A stretch of DNA of 58,520 nucleotides from JBCCTX01 sp964468435 (lineage in GTDB: Bacteria; Bacteroidota; Bacteroidia; J057), in the NCBI GenBank assembly GCA_964468435.1, contig CAYXVE010000030.1, positions 1-58,520 on the forward strand, in the 5' to 3' direction. Position 1 is the stretch's first letter. Each line of letters starts with the position of its first letter. Shown one piece after another: positions 34,609 to 42,301 of this stretch. The notes under the pieces were generated by a model, which saw nothing but the letters and a program-made list of their open reading frames with translations, was not told the DNA's origin and did not search any database. Made by a program: the position numbers and the translations under genes.

Positions 34609-35412
34609 ATGAAGATAGACCTTAGCGGAAAAAACATATTGGTCACAGGAGGTGCGGGATTTGGGGTGGGATCGGGAATGTGTGAAGCGGTGGCAGAGGC
34701 TGGTGGTAATCTGATCGTCAATGATCTTTCTCTTGATGCTGCTCAGGAAGCTGCCAGACGCTATGAGCGAGCAATTGCCATCGATGCGGATGTCAGTGAT
34801 CAAGATGCTGTACAGCAAATGTTTGAAGACCTTAAGTCTACCTGTGGTGTCATTCATGGTCTTATCAATAATGCAGGCATTGGCCTGGTGAAACCTTCTC
34901 ACAAAGTTAGCAGTCAGGAGTTTGAAAGACTTTATGCTATAGATGTTCAAGCTGTATGGATGATGTCCAAAGCCTTCGTCAACCAGTTATTGGATGCAGG
35001 CGAAACGGGAAATATCGTCAATGTATCCTCAGTAAATGCGCATATGACTACTATGGGATATGCGATCTACGCCAGTGCTAAAAGTGCAGTCGAAGGGCTT
35101 ACCAAAGGAATGTCGCTAGACTTTGGAGAATATGGTATCCGCGTAAATTGTGTGGCTCCTGGCTATGTACACTCTAAACAGGGATTTGAATTGATTGGAT
35201 CTTTTACCCCGAATCCACAAGCTTGGGTAGAGCATCTTCGTGACAACTATCAAAGCCTGCGACGCTTCGTAGATGCTATTGACTGCGGCCGTACGGCCGC
35301 CTTCCTGCTTTCCGACCTCAGTCGGTCGATTACTGGACAGACCATCATTGTAGATGGTGGACTGACCAATATGCTGTTTAGCAATGATTTTTTGAACGTA
35401 GAAGACTTTTAA
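34609..35412 (+). CDS. Short-chain dehydrogenase/reductase in the RraA operon
   Basis: A 267-residue SDR. The cofactor loop is TGGAGFGVGSGM, longer than the usual TGxxxGIG by a few residues. NNAGIG follows, then Ser in VNVSSVNAHM and Tyr-x-x-x-Lys in YAIYASAKSA. It likely oxidises a hydroxyl group of the acid that the enolase-family enzyme next door dehydrates. The gap to RraA is 32 bases and to the enolase gene 1 base. A 16-base perfect palindrome (35285-35300) lies inside the coding sequence. Confidence 0.9.
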   Translation: MKIDLSGKNILVTGGAGFGVGSGMCEAVAEAGGNLIVNDLSLDAAQEAARRYERAIAIDADVSDQDAVQQMFEDLKSTCGVIHGLINNAGIGLVKPSHKVSSQEFERLYAIDVQAVWMMSKAFVNQLLDAGETGNIVNVSSVNAHMTTMGYAIYASAKSAVEGLTKGMSLDFGEYGIRVNCVAPGYVHSKQGFELIGSFTPNPQAWVEHLRDNYQSLRRFVDAIDCGRTAAFLLSDLSRSITGQTIIVDGGLTNMLFSNDFLNVEDF

Positions 35413-35413
35413 C

Positions 35414-36547
35414 ATGATTATACAATCCATCACGATCCATGAGGTGATCATCCCGGCAAAACCGGGTGTAGTAGAGAGTAAGGGCATGAACAAGCCCTTA
35501 CACAAGCTCCCTGTGGGAGCCAAAAAGGGCTGGAGTGTCCAGTTTGACCAGCTCCCCAAACTCATCATCAAAATGCAGCTCGACAATGGCTTGATAGGCT
35601 GGGGGGAGCTGTATCGCGATCACAATTGGCAGGTAGTGGATGGAATTGCAGAGGGATTGATTGGTAAATCTATCAAAGAAATGTGTCTGCAGGATCTACC
35701 TTTTACCTTTTGCCGGGAATACGATGGGTTTGAATGTGCCATATGGGATGCTTTTGCCAAAGCGCATGATATGCGTGTAGTCGATTTGTTAGGAGGTGTA
35801 GTAAGAGATAAGGTCCGGGTGGGAGCCTGGTCCAGCCACAGGAGAAATGAGGAAATTGCCGATCTGGCAAAGGGATTTGCTGAGCGAGGATTTGACTGTA
35901 TTAAGTTTAAGGCTGACCTGGAAGACGATGTAGTCTTCTGGTGTAGTGAGATCAAGCGTGTAGCGCCTGATATGCAGGTGATCCTCGATCCCAATGAACG
36001 CTGGATGTATCCCGGAGAGGTGCGCAAGCGCATAGATGGACTTGCCGGGATCGGCAATGTGCTCTGCCTGGAAGATCCTCTTCCCCGGTGGATGTTGCAC
36101 GAATTTGCCAACCTAAAACGTTATGGCTCCGTGCCCATAGTCCTTCATGTATCGTTGCCGTACATCCTGCATGGGCAGCGCGTCGAAGACGCGATCAAGG
36201 CCCTCAAAGCCGACGCTGTCGACGGCTTCAACTTCAATGGCGGTCTCGCCAATTTTCAGTGCCTCGATCACATCGCCGCCGCTGCAGGACTACCCTGCTG
36301 GCATGGTTCGGAAGTAGACCTGGGTATCCTCGAAGCTATGTACGTCCACTCCTGCGCAGCAGCGAAGTCCTGTATATGGCCTGGAGATATATTTGGGACT
36401 TTAATCCGTGAACACGATCTGCTCCAGGAATCGCTTAAGATTGAGCCTCCCTTTGTACACCTTCCTAAAGGCGCAGGATTGGGCATAACGCCGGATGAAG
36501 ATGCTATCACACATTACCAGACCCAACAAAAAACCTATACATTATGA
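35414..36547 (+). CDS. Enolase-superfamily (mandelate racemase-like) enzyme with altered third metal ligand
   Basis: A 377-residue enzyme of the mandelate racemase/muconate lactonizing group. The capping domain is N-terminal; the barrel has the Lys-x-Lys motif in IKFKAD, metal Asp in VILDPNERW and metal Glu in LCLEDPLP. The third ligand, usually Glu/Asp in PIALxE, is missing: here the strand reads VPIVLHVSLP, with His and Val. WHGS near the C-terminus gives a candidate catalytic His. It probably dehydrates a sugar acid or opens a lactone. Between SDR and NTF2-RidA; the next gene starts inside its stop (ATGA). Confidence 0.85.
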   Translation: MIIQSITIHEVIIPAKPGVVESKGMNKPLHKLPVGAKKGWSVQFDQLPKLIIKMQLDNGLIGWGELYRDHNWQVVDGIAEGLIGKSIKEMCLQDLPFTFCREYDGFECAIWDAFAKAHDMRVVDLLGGVVRDKVRVGAWSSHRRNEEIADLAKGFAERGFDCIKFKADLEDDVVFWCSEIKRVAPDMQVILDPNERWMYPGEVRKRIDGLAGIGNVLCLEDPLPRWMLHEFANLKRYGSVPIVLHVSLPYILHGQRVEDAIKALKADAVDGFNFNGGLANFQCLDHIAAAAGLPCWHGSEVDLGILEAMYVHSCAAAKSCIWPGDIFGTLIREHDLLQESLKIEPPFVHLPKGAGLGITPDEDAITHYQTQQKTYTL

Positions 36548-37425
36548 GTATTTATCAAAATCCTTTTCCCAATGATCCTGACCGCCGGGAAATATGGGAA
36601 ATGCTGGTAAAAAGAGACATACAAGCCTTCGTGAAGCAGGACTGGAATATGGTAAAAGACGATTTTATCGAAGGGGGCTTCATGGGCATTGATGGAAGAA
36701 ATCTGAGCAATCCCGATTCCTGGCGCATGACCTTTCCAGATCTAACCAGTTATCGCGATGAGTGGCTGAGTCAGGCCCAAAACTTTGCCGAAGTGGAATG
36801 GGCCGAAAATCCCGAACCACAACTCTACAATGCTACAACCCTTAGAGATATCGAGATTGTGGGAGATGTGGCCCTCATCCATAAAAAATTTGATGGAAGT
36901 GTCATGCAGGCAGATGGGAAAGCTGCTGTGCTCAACTGGCAGACCTTGTATAGATGCAGAAAGGTAGAGGGGACATGGAAAATTGCCGGGTTTGTGGGAT
37001 ATCTTCCTCACCCGATGGGTTTTGACAAGCGCGAGATGCGGCCCTCCAAAATGCAGCCCGAAGGTGCAAGCCAGCACGTCACGGCAGGACCTTATTCTCC
37101 TGTACTGAATATAGCGCCTCACCAGCTGGTGGTGATTTCAGGACAAGCTTCCATCGATTCATCCGGTGAAGTAGTGGGTGATACGATTGAAGAACAAACT
37201 CACTATACGATCAAAAACTGTCAAAAACAGCTTGAGACGTCGGGTTGCAGTCTGTCGGATGTATTTAAAGTGAATGTTTACCTCAAAGATCTGGCCGACT
37301 GGCCTAGGATGAATGAGGTATATAAGACCTATTTCCCCGATCCCAAGCCAGTTCGTACAGCGGTTGGTACAGATCTGCTGCTTACGCTGCTCGTCGAGAT
37401 TGAAATGTGGGCGGTAAAGGGGTGA
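36544..37425 (+). CDS. NTF2-like (SnoaL) and RidA domain fusion protein
   Basis: A 293-residue cytoplasmic fusion. Residues ~15-160 look like an NTF2/SnoaL alpha+beta cone (EIWEMLVKRDIQAF...EGGFMGIDGR...TLYRCRKVEGTWKIAGFVGYLP). Residues ~175-293 are a RidA (YjgF/YER057c) domain, with the conserved Arg of PVRTAVG and Glu of VEIEMW. RidA enzymes hydrolyse reactive enamines/imines. The fusion suggests removal of a reactive enol or imine made by the enolase-type enzyme, or lactone handling by the NTF2 part. It overlaps the enolase gene by 4 bases, so they are co-translated. Confidence 0.85.
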   Translation: MSIYQNPFPNDPDRREIWEMLVKRDIQAFVKQDWNMVKDDFIEGGFMGIDGRNLSNPDSWRMTFPDLTSYRDEWLSQAQNFAEVEWAENPEPQLYNATTLRDIEIVGDVALIHKKFDGSVMQADGKAAVLNWQTLYRCRKVEGTWKIAGFVGYLPHPMGFDKREMRPSKMQPEGASQHVTAGPYSPVLNIAPHQLVVISGQASIDSSGEVVGDTIEEQTHYTIKNCQKQLETSGCSLSDVFKVNVYLKDLADWPRMNEVYKTYFPDPKPVRTAVGTDLLLTLLVEIEMWAVKG

Positions 37426-37566
37426 TTAGCTTGTTAGCCCTCAGATAGCATTCGTTTGCGATGGAGGCTAGCGAGAACCTGAATAAAGTCATGGTTCCTA
37501 TTGGTATTTTTGAATAGATTATGTGATTGATTTAGGCTATAGATTCAGATAAAATTTCTCCTTGCT

Positions 37567-38316
37567 ATGATCTGGGAACAACTTACTACGCTAGAATTAG
37601 ATGAAATGGACCGGAAGATTCCAGTTATTCTTCCTATGGCTGCTATTGAGCAGCATGGACCTCATCTGCCCATGGCTACCGACCGGATAATCGGTGAACA
37701 TTTTTGTCAACAGCTGAATGAAGCCCTTCCCCATGCAGTATTGATACTACCTACGATTGCAGTAGGATGCTCAGAACATCACATGGATTTTGTAGGTAGT
37801 CTGACCTTGCAGCATACTACTTTTCTTCAACAAGCTGAAGACATCCTGAGTTCTGCAATCCAGCATGGATTTAGCAACTTTTTGATCCTCAACAGCCATG
37901 GGGGAAATCAAAGTATCGGTGGGGTGTTGTTAGAACGAATGGGCAAACGAAGTCCCGATTGTCAGATTGTCTTTGCTACCTGGTGGCATGCGGCGATGCC
38001 TGAAATCCTGGAAATGAACCAGACAGGAGAAGGGGGCGTGGGACATGCTGGCGAATTTGAGACCTCCCTTATGATGCATATTGTACCGGAATTGGTAAAA
38101 AAACCCTTGCCGCAAGGTGGGAATATTGCTACGTATTTCTGGGCCAACCGGGATATGCTTCGTGGAGCTAAGGCCGGACTGTATCGTACGATGAAAGAAA
38201 TGACACCCAACGGCGTATTTGGTGATCCTACTGCCTCCTCAGCGGAGCAAGGCAAGGCTATCTCAGATCTAGTGGTGGATGCTTTGAAGACAGTTGTCTT
38301 CGACCTATATCGCTAA
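37567..38316 (+). CDS. Creatininase family amidohydrolase
   Basis: A 249-residue metal-dependent amidohydrolase of the creatininase fold. Metal ligands: Glu and His of AIEQHGPHLPMATD, with the Asp, then NSHGGN, and Glu of GHAGEFETS. The family opens small cyclic amides (creatinine, F420 precursors) or acts on similar rings. It lies 141 bases behind the RidA fusion on the same strand and may be part of the same operon; here the ring may be a lactam or a lactone. The stop overlaps the stop of the convergent cupin gene by 4 bases. A second, more distant copy is at 55.2 kb. Confidence 0.9.
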   Translation: MIWEQLTTLELDEMDRKIPVILPMAAIEQHGPHLPMATDRIIGEHFCQQLNEALPHAVLILPTIAVGCSEHHMDFVGSLTLQHTTFLQQAEDILSSAIQHGFSNFLILNSHGGNQSIGGVLLERMGKRSPDCQIVFATWWHAAMPEILEMNQTGEGGVGHAGEFETSLMMHIVPELVKKPLPQGGNIATYFWANRDMLRGAKAGLYRTMKEMTPNGVFGDPTASSAEQGKAISDLVVDALKTVVFDLYR

Positions 38317-38651
38317 GAAATAAAATCTTCCCGTATGGGGTTGAAACTATCTACCAGACGAGCCTTTTCAGAAAGTAACTTAATGGTGTGTTGCTTACCA
38401 GAAGGCACACAAAAAACATCTCCAGCTTTCAAATGTTGATCTGGCTCTCCTTCGCAATAAAAGATGATTTCCCCTTCGGCGATATAGCAGGTCTGTACAT
38501 GTGGATGCGAATGTGGAGGCTCAGGCTCTTCCCAGGGGCCATTGCTGAAGTCCAGGACTACCGTCATGAGGCCTCCGGTATGGACGAGATAACGTTGAAG
38601 GCCATCTCTGACCTGTTCGGGTTGAGTTTCTGAGGGTTTAAGTGTGGGCAT
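38313..38651 (-). CDS. Cupin-domain protein
   Basis: A 112-residue single-cupin protein. The first cupin motif is PHSHPHVQTCYIAEGEIIFYCEGE, with three His-type ligands and Glu, and the second is AGDVFCVPSGKQHTI, with the fourth His. It is a small beta-barrel that probably binds a divalent metal and may sense, isomerise or oxidise a small acid. It is convergent with the operon's creatininase gene (4-base overlap) and could act on the same compound. Confidence 0.85.
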   Translation of the reverse strand: MPTLKPSETQPEQVRDGLQRYLVHTGGLMTVVLDFSNGPWEEPEPPHSHPHVQTCYIAEGEIIFYCEGEPDQHLKAGDVFCVPSGKQHTIKLLSEKARLVDSFNPIREDFIS

Positions 38652-38743
38652 GATTGTTAAAATAAGGTTAAGGTTAGATGAGTCAATTTCGTAAATTTTT
38701 CAGACGTTATAATACATTGATCCCCTGTAAAAGCAAATGGTTT

Positions 38744-39340
38744 ATGAAAATTTCTCACGGCATAATTTTGATAGTTCTTGTCCTTCATTCTATTTCCAGT
38801 CTCCTGGCAAAATCTATTGAGCCTCCTTATTCGATGACGATTGACACCCTCAGATACCTCGTAATCAACGATTTCAAGAAGCAGAGGTCTATTGTACTCG
38901 ACAAGGGAACGGAAGTAATAATCGTTGCTTTAAGCGGAAAAAAATATAAAGGTAGCATAGATAGCCTTAAGGCTGATACCATTTTTGTCAAGGGTACAGC
39001 AATCACTAAATACCAGATTAAGAAGATCAAAAGCGCCTATGCTACTCGAAAAGCCAGCGTGCTAAAAATACTTTTGGGAATCACTGCTGGAATTGGGATT
39101 GTAGCACTTCTGGTGGGTTTCGTATTTTCAAAAGATCTCGGACTCTCTGTTTCTGGTTCCAGTTTTAATGATACGACCAGTTTTATCATTGTTCCGGGTG
39201 TTATACTGGGCGTATTGGCCTTTATTATTGCCCTGGACAGTGCCCAAACCCTCTATAAGTCCTCCAAGCCCGGGAGGTATGAGATGCTGTTGGTTCCTGA
39301 TGAAGAATTGCAAAATAGTGTGAGGTTTTATTCGGAATGA
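38744..39340 (+). CDS. Exported or membrane protein of unknown function
   Basis: From the ATG at 38744 there are 198 residues; the longer start at 38678 adds a basic stretch before the signal. A hydrophobic signal (ISHGIILIVLVLHSISSLL) is followed by a small beta-rich part (residues ~30-100: GTEVIIVALSGKKYKGSI, typical of SH3-like folds) and then two membrane helices (~106-125 and ~142-163). The fold recalls proteins with a RNA-binding Sm-like strand pattern anchored in the membrane, but I cannot assign a family or function. Confidence 0.65.
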   Translation: MKISHGIILIVLVLHSISSLLAKSIEPPYSMTIDTLRYLVINDFKKQRSIVLDKGTEVIIVALSGKKYKGSIDSLKADTIFVKGTAITKYQIKKIKSAYATRKASVLKILLGITAGIGIVALLVGFVFSKDLGLSVSGSSFNDTTSFIIVPGVILGVLAFIIALDSAQTLYKSSKPGRYEMLLVPDEELQNSVRFYSE

Positions 39341-39374
39341 GGTAATGAATTGGCAAACCCTTCCCGTTTTGTTC

Positions 39375-39503
39375 TCAGGTAAAGTGAAAGGCCACGGCAT
39401 CGCGCTCATAGGCCGTAATCATCCAGAGATCATCTTCCGCGATGTTGCGGATCTCAGCAATTATCAGGTATGGAGCAATCAACGCTTTGAGGTTGCTTAG
39501 TGC
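39375..39503 (-). pseudogene. C-terminal fragment of an alditol/xylitol oxidase-like FAD enzyme
   Basis: On the minus strand a frame ending at a TGA (39375-39377) reads LKALIAPYLIIAEIRNIAEDD, then LWMITAYERDAVAFHFT. This matches the late part of alditol (xylitol) oxidases, which read close to ISEIRTIAADDLWLSPAYGRDSVALHFT. The FAD-binding domain and the rest are missing, and the fragment ends early, where the family goes on. It is a relic in the space between two convergent genes. A plus-strand ORF of 51 codons over the same bases is its shadow. Confidence 0.55.
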
Positions 39504-39548
39504 AAGATAGACAAATAGCGATTATTCCATGAAGATAAAATACTGATT

Positions 39549-40589
39549 TTATTTATAGTCCACCAATATACTTTTTGTAACTTGTACTTTATTCGGTTGT
39601 TGTTTGGTAGTATTATTGATTTCCTTCACAACCGGATGTCCCTCTTTTTGCCACGCAAGTATTCCTCTTTCCAGATTGCGCAGGTATCTGAAACCACTCT
39701 CTTCCATGATATTGCATGCTAAAGTACTGCGTATTCCACTCTGGCAATTGATAAAGTAAACTACATCTTTGTCAAGTGGAGCAATCTGATCTTTAAAATC
39801 TTTAGCTCTGACATTCATATTGATAGACCCATCAATATGTACATTGACAAACTCTTCAGGTGTTCGAACGTCTATTAAAATGGGATTGTCGTATTTTTTC
39901 ATTTCTGCTATAAATGCCCTGGTATCCAGGCTAATCGTACCTGTCTGTCGAGGTGTGTCAGGATTGCGCTCAAAAGTTATGCTCCACATGCCTCTAAGAT
40001 CACCCATGTCAAAACCTACTGCTTGATCTTCAGGGTAAAGGGCTTTAATGGTTTTATAGTTTTCTTCAGTCAGGCTTTCACCGACAGTACCATGGCAGGT
40101 AAGACAGAGGCCCATGGTTTTGATGGGAGCATAAAAAGCAATATGATTTTCATCCAGCAGTTTGACTTCAGGACTCATCTCCTGATTTTCTGCTGCCTGT
40201 GCCATATATGCATTTAGCATTGTTTCCTCGGCTTCAGTAGGTTTATTTTGAGGATTGCGATATTTTAAAGCGGTCCTTTTTACCTGGGCATTGTATACAT
40301 TCGAAAGTGAGTCAGTCAAGGGCATAGCTGACACATTGCAGTAATTCATAGCTTTCTCCACACCCCCACTGGACATAGCTCCTTGCAAAGCAGAACTCAG
40401 TGCCTGAAAACTACCCTGAGCAATTTCCTTACCTCTTGCCAGGTACTTTTCTTCCTCTGTTTCTGTCAATGTGCCAGTAGTTGAGGATTTTTCTGTCGCG
40501 GCGCTGGATTTACTTACAGGCTTCGTACAACTGATAGCCAAAAATAAGATACCTACGGCAAATAAAATGAGTAAACGTACTTTTGTCAT
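39549..40589 (-). CDS. Lipoprotein with Tll0287-like heme domain (DUF3365) fused to a rhodanese
   Basis: A 346-residue lipoprotein (AISC lipobox). Residues ~45-210 match the DUF3365/Tll0287-like c-heme sensor fold, with the heme motif CLTCHG and the GFxMGDxRGMWSITF end. Residues ~215-325 are a rhodanese: DVRTPEEF and the active-site Cys in INCQSGIRS. Rhodaneses move sulfane sulfur; the heme part would sense or carry electrons for it. Periplasmic. It is last in the sigma-thioredoxin-methyltransferase unit (11-base gap), so it may be made under redox or sulfide stress. Confidence 0.87.
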   Translation of the reverse strand: MTKVRLLILFAVGILFLAISCTKPVSKSSAATEKSSTTGTLTETEEEKYLARGKEIAQGSFQALSSALQGAMSSGGVEKAMNYCNVSAMPLTDSLSNVYNAQVKRTALKYRNPQNKPTEAEETMLNAYMAQAAENQEMSPEVKLLDENHIAFYAPIKTMGLCLTCHGTVGESLTEENYKTIKALYPEDQAVGFDMGDLRGMWSITFERNPDTPRQTGTISLDTRAFIAEMKKYDNPILIDVRTPEEFVNVHIDGSINMNVRAKDFKDQIAPLDKDVVYFINCQSGIRSTLACNIMEESGFRYLRNLERGILAWQKEGHPVVKEINNTTKQQPNKVQVTKSILVDYK

Positions 40590-40600
40590 AGTAATTATAG

Positions 40601-41200
40601 TTATTTGATAGCGATCATTCTGACGACAACAGCTTCACCCTGATGATAGGGTCCTTCATTTAGTGTTGTTTTTATTTTTTCCAGTTGTTCAAATTTCATA
40701 CCCTCAAAATCGTTTTTCAAAGTTTCAGTATCATACAGCATATCTAGATTTTTGGGTCCGCCAGAATTCTTTCCTAGCTGTTGTTTGTCGAAGGCTTCAA
40801 GGATGATGTAACCTCCAGGTTTTAAGCTATCAAAAATTTTTTGATGTATTTGATGCCTAATGTCACCAGGCATATGAGCATATATCAATGCAGCCACATC
40901 ATAGGTTGATTCAGGAAGATTCAATTCCTGGTAAGACATCAGATCATAGGTAAATTTCAGTCCTGCTTCAGATGCCCATTTCATGGCTTTTTTTCTTCCC
41001 GCCTCACTTGAGTCAAAGGCATAGACTTCCCATCCCAGCTTCGTAGCATATATCGCATTTCTTCCTTCTCCTTCGGCAGGGAGCAGCAATTTATCCCCTG
41101 GAGCATCGATATACTTCAGGGTTTCCTGAAAAAACTCATTGGGTTTCTGGCCGTAAACAAACAAGTTCTGACCAAAGCGCTGGTTCCAGAATTCACTCAT
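40601..41200 (-). CDS. TehB/thiopurine-type SAM-dependent methyltransferase
   Basis: I use the ATG at 41200, which gives 199 residues and overlaps the thioredoxin stop by 4 bases (ATGA). The start SEFWNQRFGQNLFVYGQKPNEF is typical of the TehB/TPMT-like group, followed by LLLPAEGEGRNAIYAT (motif I), VYAFDSSEAGRKKA, and VAALIYAHMPGD. Family members methylate tellurite, selenite or thiols and so help remove toxic oxyanions. In an operon with thioredoxin and a rhodanese, methylation of a reduced sulfur or selenium species is plausible. Confidence 0.87.
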   Translation of the reverse strand: MSEFWNQRFGQNLFVYGQKPNEFFQETLKYIDAPGDKLLLPAEGEGRNAIYATKLGWEVYAFDSSEAGRKKAMKWASEAGLKFTYDLMSYQELNLPESTYDVAALIYAHMPGDIRHQIHQKIFDSLKPGGYIILEAFDKQQLGKNSGGPKNLDMLYDTETLKNDFEGMKFEQLEKIKTTLNEGPYHQGEAVVVRMIAIK

Positions 41201-41508
41201 TGATGTTGATCGATTACATGCTTGAGTTGAGCCTTGGGCATCATACCAGCTTGCCTCCACTTGATCTCTCCATTTTTGAAAAGAATAAATGCCGGTATAC
41301 CCTGGATTCCGTATTGCCCAGCAATATGAGGATTTTTATCTACGTTGATCTTGACAATCTTGGCTTTTCCTTTTATTTCTTTAGCTAGCTCTTTTAAAAT
41401 CGGCCCCATTGCTACACATGGACCACACCAATCTGCATAGAAGTCTACCAATACAGGTTGATTTGACTGGATAATCTCAGCGAAAGTAGGCTTGACGTTT
41501 GTATTCAT
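41197..41508 (-). CDS. trxA: Thioredoxin
   Basis: A 103-residue cytoplasmic thioredoxin with active site WCGPC at ~28-32 and the cis-Pro in IQGIPAFILF. No signal peptide. It reduces disulfides and passes electrons to reductases and peroxiredoxins. It is transcribed 52 bases after the ECF sigma gene and is translationally coupled to the methyltransferase. It need not be the housekeeping thioredoxin of the genome. Confidence 0.94.
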   Translation of the reverse strand: MNTNVKPTFAEIIQSNQPVLVDFYADWCGPCVAMGPILKELAKEIKGKAKIVKINVDKNPHIAGQYGIQGIPAFILFKNGEIKWRQAGMMPKAQLKHVIDQHQ

Positions 41509-41560
41509 CAGATTATATTAGATTTTTCTAATATATTATTACGTAGGGTAATTCGAAAAG

Positions 41561-42100
41561 TTACTGGAAGAAAATCCCTGTTCGATAAGGTTTAAGAGCT
41601 TCTCTTAGCTGCTTGCGGGCATAGTGAATTCTAACTTTGACGTTGTCGATGGAGATATTCATCATATCAGCTATTTCCTGGTATTTATAGCCTTTGAGAT
41701 GCAATTCAAAAGGTATCCGTTGTGAATCTCTCAGTTGACGAATAGCATGGCATATCTCCTGCATCACCATGGAACTATATCCACCAGTGAAGTCCTGTAT
41801 ATTGAGATTGGAGATATCCTGGTTGGTATCAAAAGCTTGATTTTGGAGTTTCTCTCGCTTCAATTGAGACCGGAAAGTATTGCGCAGGATGGTATGTAAC
41901 CATGCCTGGAGATTGGTGCCTATTGAAAATTTATCCTGATTGGCCAGTGCTTTATAGATCGTTTCCTGCACCAGATCCTGTGCTTCTTCAGGGTCTTTGG
42001 TGTAATGCATGGCTAATCCGTTCAATCGCTGCTGTTCTTCTACTACCGAATGATAAAAGTTACTCACTACCTTTTCTTGATGATCTATTGTTGCTTCCAT
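41561..42100 (-). CDS. ECF-type RNA polymerase sigma factor
   Basis: A 179-residue sigma factor of the ECF group. Region 2 contains YTKDPEEAQDLVQETIYKALAN; region 4 holds a helix-turn-helix at GYKYQEIADMMNISIDNVKVRIHYARKQLR. The N-terminus is short, with no C-terminal sensor domain. No anti-sigma gene is adjacent; the next genes are thioredoxin, methyltransferase and the heme-rhodanese lipoprotein, so the regulator may be redox-linked and may control its own operon. Confidence 0.93.
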   Translation of the reverse strand: MEATIDHQEKVVSNFYHSVVEEQQRLNGLAMHYTKDPEEAQDLVQETIYKALANQDKFSIGTNLQAWLHTILRNTFRSQLKREKLQNQAFDTNQDISNLNIQDFTGGYSSMVMQEICHAIRQLRDSQRIPFELHLKGYKYQEIADMMNISIDNVKVRIHYARKQLREALKPYRTGIFFQ

Positions 42101-42123
42101 GCCAAGTGTGTAATAATGTTAAC

Positions 42124-42131
42124 CAAATATA
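42124..42131 (-). promoter_or_regulatory. Candidate -7 box of the sigma factor operon
   Basis: On the minus strand TATATTTG (TAnnTTTG type) ends 24 bases before the sigma factor ATG. The -33 TTTG is not clear; the base run at that distance is CTTT. This suggests that the main sigma factor drives the operon at a basal level. Confidence 0.4.
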
Positions 42132-42301
42132 ATCACATATTAAGTTTTTCTAAAGTGTTTTTTACTGCGATCATGGTACTTATCAAAGATGAATTTTATC
42201 ATCGGTAAACATAGATTCATATCATTAGCCTTTCATTTCATGCAAGATTTTCTTTTCTTATGCTGTCAATTATCATGGATTACCTCATCATGCTTATACA
42301 T

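Noticed and set aside
35478..35501. 8-bp inverted repeat near the start of the enolase gene as an attenuator
   Set aside because: It lies 64 bases inside the coding sequence and has no T run or alternative pairing that I could support.
39345..39500. 51-codon plus-strand ORF (starts NWQTLPVLFSGKVKG) after the membrane protein
   Set aside because: The minus strand over the same bases matches the end of alditol oxidases, so the plus-strand frame is probably its shadow.
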